A DNA stretch of 64,000 nt from Thermoanaerobaculia bacterium (GTDB lineage Bacteria; Acidobacteriota; Thermoanaerobaculia; Multivoradales; J023): assembly GCA_030431255.1 (NCBI GenBank), contig JAUIJL010000014.1, forward strand, positions 124,001 through 188,000. Direction: 5' to 3'. This document shows positions 62,223 through 64,000 of this stretch, piece after piece. Positions within the stretch are counted from its first letter, which is position 1. Every line of letters starts with the position of its first letter. The notes beneath the pieces were generated by a model, which ran no database searches, was not told where the DNA came from, and worked only from the letters and a program-made list of their open reading frames with translations. The translations under genes were made by a program, and so were the position numbers.

Positions 62223-62280
62223 TTGAGCGATTGCTCAAAATTTCGTAGACGAGCTTAGATCTTCTTGAGTGATCAGTCAA
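62223..62280. promoter_or_regulatory. Two operator-like palindromes between the TetR and M64 genes
   Basis: TTGAGCGATTGCTCAA (62223-62238, perfect 6-bp arms) and TTGAGTGATCAGTCAA (62265-62280, imperfect) share 12 of 16 bases. Their starts are 42 bp apart, four helical turns. Position and form fit TetR binding; they may control the TetR-SRPBCC unit, the divergent M64 gene or both. Confidence 0.6.
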
Positions 62281-62299
62281 TCCGCGGTGTGATTTCCAG

Positions 62300-62329
62300 C
62301 AAAGCGACCCACATCAAAGCGACCTACAT
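62300..62329. repeat. 15-bp direct tandem repeat
   Basis: CAAAGCGACCCACAT and CAAAGCGACCTACAT lie head to tail with one mismatch in the upstream region of the M64 gene. The rest of the 331-bp gap (62134-62464) holds the palindromes above and a GAGGAG ribosome-binding site. Confidence 0.5.
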
Positions 62330-62464
62330 CTATGGGACTTTCATCACGCGCCGTGCGAAAGGACGGTCTTTTTGCCATGATGCGGGACCGAGGCAGATGG
62401 GCTCGCGGGAGATCGGCCGGCAAACGCCGTCTCCTGCAGTGATTCATGGAAAGAGGAGATAGGC

Positions 62465-63922
62465 ATGCATGGGAAGCACTCAGAGTCGGACCGGCGGCTC
62501 CTGAAGATTTGGGCGATGCTCGCGGTGCTCGTCGGCTCGTTCGGGTCGGTGGAGGCTCGATCCTCGGAAACCGCGGCGACGGGCTCCGCGCCCGGGACCC
62601 TCCGGGTGGACTATTTCCACAGCGGTGGTCTCGGTGAGGAGATTTGGAGCCTCGATCGGGTGGTGGTGGAGCCGTTGCCGTGGCCGGGTCATCCCGAGCG
62701 AGCGATCGATACCACTGGGCTGGGCAAATATCGATACCGGGTCTTCGATCGCGAAGGCACGGAAATCTACTCCCGTGGATTCGCCTCCATCTACGGTGAA
62801 TGGGAGACCACCGGCGAAGCCAAGAAGATGCACCGCACCTTCCACGAGTCCTTGCGCTTTCCCGAGCCCACGGATGTGGTGGAGGTGCGGGTGGAGAAGC
62901 GGGCCGCGGACCAGAGCTTCGCCGAGGTCTGGCGGGTGGAGATCGATCCCGGGGATATGTTGGTGGATCGGTCGGCGGTGCCGAAATTAGAAGCCCTGAA
63001 AATCCACTACTCCGGCGATCCCGCGCGCAAATTGGATCTTCTTTTCTTGGGTGACGGCTACACCGCCGACGAGTGCGACCATTTCGCGGAGCGTGCCGGC
63101 CATTTCACCGAGGTCCTATTCGCTTACGAGCCCTATGCTTCGCGGCGAAACGACATCAACGTGTGGGGTTTGTGCCCGCCGGCCGCGGAATCTGGGGTCT
63201 CGCGACCTTCCACGGGGCAATATCGACGCTCCCCCGTCGGCGCCTCCTACGATGCCTTTCGATCCGAGCGCTATGTGCTGACCTACGACAATCGGGCGTT
63301 CCGGGATATCGCCGCCTGGGCTCCCTACGACGCAGTGGAGATCCTGGTCAACGGTGAGGTCTACGGCGGGGGTGGCATCTTCGGCCAATTCAGCACGGTG
63401 GCGGCGGACAACGCGTGGGCGGATTACGTCTTCATCCACGAGCTGGGGCACCATCTGGCGGCGTTGGCGGACGAATACTACAGCTCGGCGGTGGCCTACG
63501 AGCTGGATCCCGATCGTCCGGAGCCGTGGGAGCCCAACGCCACTGCCCTCAAGGATCCCAAGGCCCTGAAGTGGGGTGACCTGGTGGTCGACGACACACC
63601 TTTGCCCACCCCTTGGCCGAAAGAGGCATTCGAGGTGTTGGCGGAAGAGATTCAAAGCCGCCGCAAAGCGATCCGGGCCAAGAATCGGCCGGAGTCGGAG
63701 ATGTCGGCCTTGTTCAAGGAGCAGAGCCGTCGGGAAGTAGAGCTCTTCGGCGCACCGGGCCGGGTCGGCGCCTTCGAAGGGGCGAATTACGCGGCCCACG
63801 GCTACTACCGGCCCGAAGTGGATTGCGTGATGTTCTCCCGCAACGACGTGCCGTTCTGCGCCGTCTGCCAACGGGGCATCGAAGCGATCATCGACCTCTA
63901 TGCGGGTTCTGCTAGTCCCTGA
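62465..63922 (+). CDS. Secreted peptidase M64 (IgA-peptidase-like metalloprotease)
   Basis: The 485-residue protein has an export segment (IWAMLAVLVGSFGSVEA) and then the M64 N-terminal domain (residues 45-165). The catalytic domain has DLLFLGDGYTADE at 191-203 and the extended zinc motif HELGHHLAALADEYY with His325, Glu326, His329 and Asp336. M64 members cleave immunoglobulin A or similar proteins in gut bacteria; here the substrate is unknown. GAGGAG precedes the ATG. The gene diverges from the TetR gene and shares its upstream region. Confidence 0.85.
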   Translation: MHGKHSESDRRLLKIWAMLAVLVGSFGSVEARSSETAATGSAPGTLRVDYFHSGGLGEEIWSLDRVVVEPLPWPGHPERAIDTTGLGKYRYRVFDREGTEIYSRGFASIYGEWETTGEAKKMHRTFHESLRFPEPTDVVEVRVEKRAADQSFAEVWRVEIDPGDMLVDRSAVPKLEALKIHYSGDPARKLDLLFLGDGYTADECDHFAERAGHFTEVLFAYEPYASRRNDINVWGLCPPAAESGVSRPSTGQYRRSPVGASYDAFRSERYVLTYDNRAFRDIAAWAPYDAVEILVNGEVYGGGGIFGQFSTVAADNAWADYVFIHELGHHLAALADEYYSSAVAYELDPDRPEPWEPNATALKDPKALKWGDLVVDDTPLPTPWPKEAFEVLAEEIQSRRKAIRAKNRPESEMSALFKEQSRREVELFGAPGRVGAFEGANYAAHGYYRPEVDCVMFSRNDVPFCAVCQRGIEAIIDLYAGSASP

Positions 63923-63982
63923 GCCCGGCCGCGAAGCGCTCGATTTCACCGGCGCGTCCCTGGTCGTCGAGCCCTTCCGGAC

Positions 63983-64000
63983 GTAGGGTCGGGGCTTGCC
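63983..64000. repeat. Partial REP-like element at the window edge
   Basis: GTAGGGTCGGGGCTTGCC is the inverse complement of the element at 60964-60988 and is cut by the window end. The 60 bases before it may hold the end of a minus-strand gene, but too little is visible to call it. Confidence 0.6.

Noticed and set aside
63912-63982. Possible 3' end of a minus-strand gene reading ...GEIERFAAGLRD
   Set aside because: Only about 24 codons are visible before the REP-like element and the window edge, too little to support a gene.

Overview
The window is about 62-63% GC, densely coded and dominated by secreted proteins, lipoproteins and signalling proteins. An ECF sigma factor paired with a TPR-bearing Ser/Thr kinase, an FG-GAP protein with a Cys-rich C-terminal domain, secreted peptidases ending in a DGFExG tail, CadC-type regulators with TPRs and caspase proteins together suggest Acidobacteriota (possibly a Thermoanaerobaculia-like lineage). 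That placement is inferred from gene content only; there is no rRNA, tRNA or housekeeping marker here.

Layout. 1-9.9 kb: a minus-strand run of exported proteins (a secreted protein with an apparent frameshift, an M14 carboxypeptidase, an FG-GAP protein, an alpha/beta-hydrolase lipoprotein and a PQQ-type propeller). 10.0-13.8 kb: an ECF sigma factor and a kinase-TolB-like-TPR receptor. 13.9-20.8 kb: a translationally coupled conflict or cell-death-type module, made of a stand-alone caspase, a caspase-STAND ATPase-beta-propeller protein and an 86-residue LigA/Os1348-like peptide. 21.0-22.5 kb: a small membrane protein and an acyl-synthase (GNAT)-cyclic-nucleotide-binding fusion.

22.5-25.7 kb: a compact lasso-peptide locus whose genes overlap end to end: cyclase (asparagine-synthase type), a 64-residue precursor and an HprK-like kinase. 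The precursor has the full YxxPxLxxxGxxxxxT leader signature and a core with Gly1 and Asp8 for an eight-residue ring. No B1 or B2 leader-processing gene is present in the window. The operon sits 31 bp behind a 3127-residue secreted protein (25.8-35.1 kb) with eight SdrD-type B repeats, DUF11-like domains and a gingipain-type C25 peptidase domain. This is the most interesting region of the window.

35.6-49.1 kb: a ribbon-helix-helix protein with two palindromic operators 20 bp apart, a one-heme lipoprotein, a subtilase with Glu in place of the catalytic His, an AlgI/AlgJ-like O-acetylation pair with a LamG lipoprotein, a VapBC-type toxin-antitoxin pair and a second kinase. 49.3-52.8 kb: a diheme cytochrome coupled to a ferric-reductase-like membrane protein, facing a His-rich protein made of thirteen 15-bp repeats. 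52.9-60.3 kb: a probable chitosan/glucosamine operon (GH2 exo-glucosaminidase, deacetylase-like lipoprotein, SIS isomerase/deaminase) behind a CadC-type regulator and a zinc-ribbon protein. 60.5-64.0 kb: a sigma region-4-only protein, a TetR-SRPBCC pair with two operator-like palindromes and a secreted M64 peptidase. REP-like hairpins (GGGGCAAGCCCC type and a GGGCGAAT...ATTCGCCC variant) lie in several gaps.
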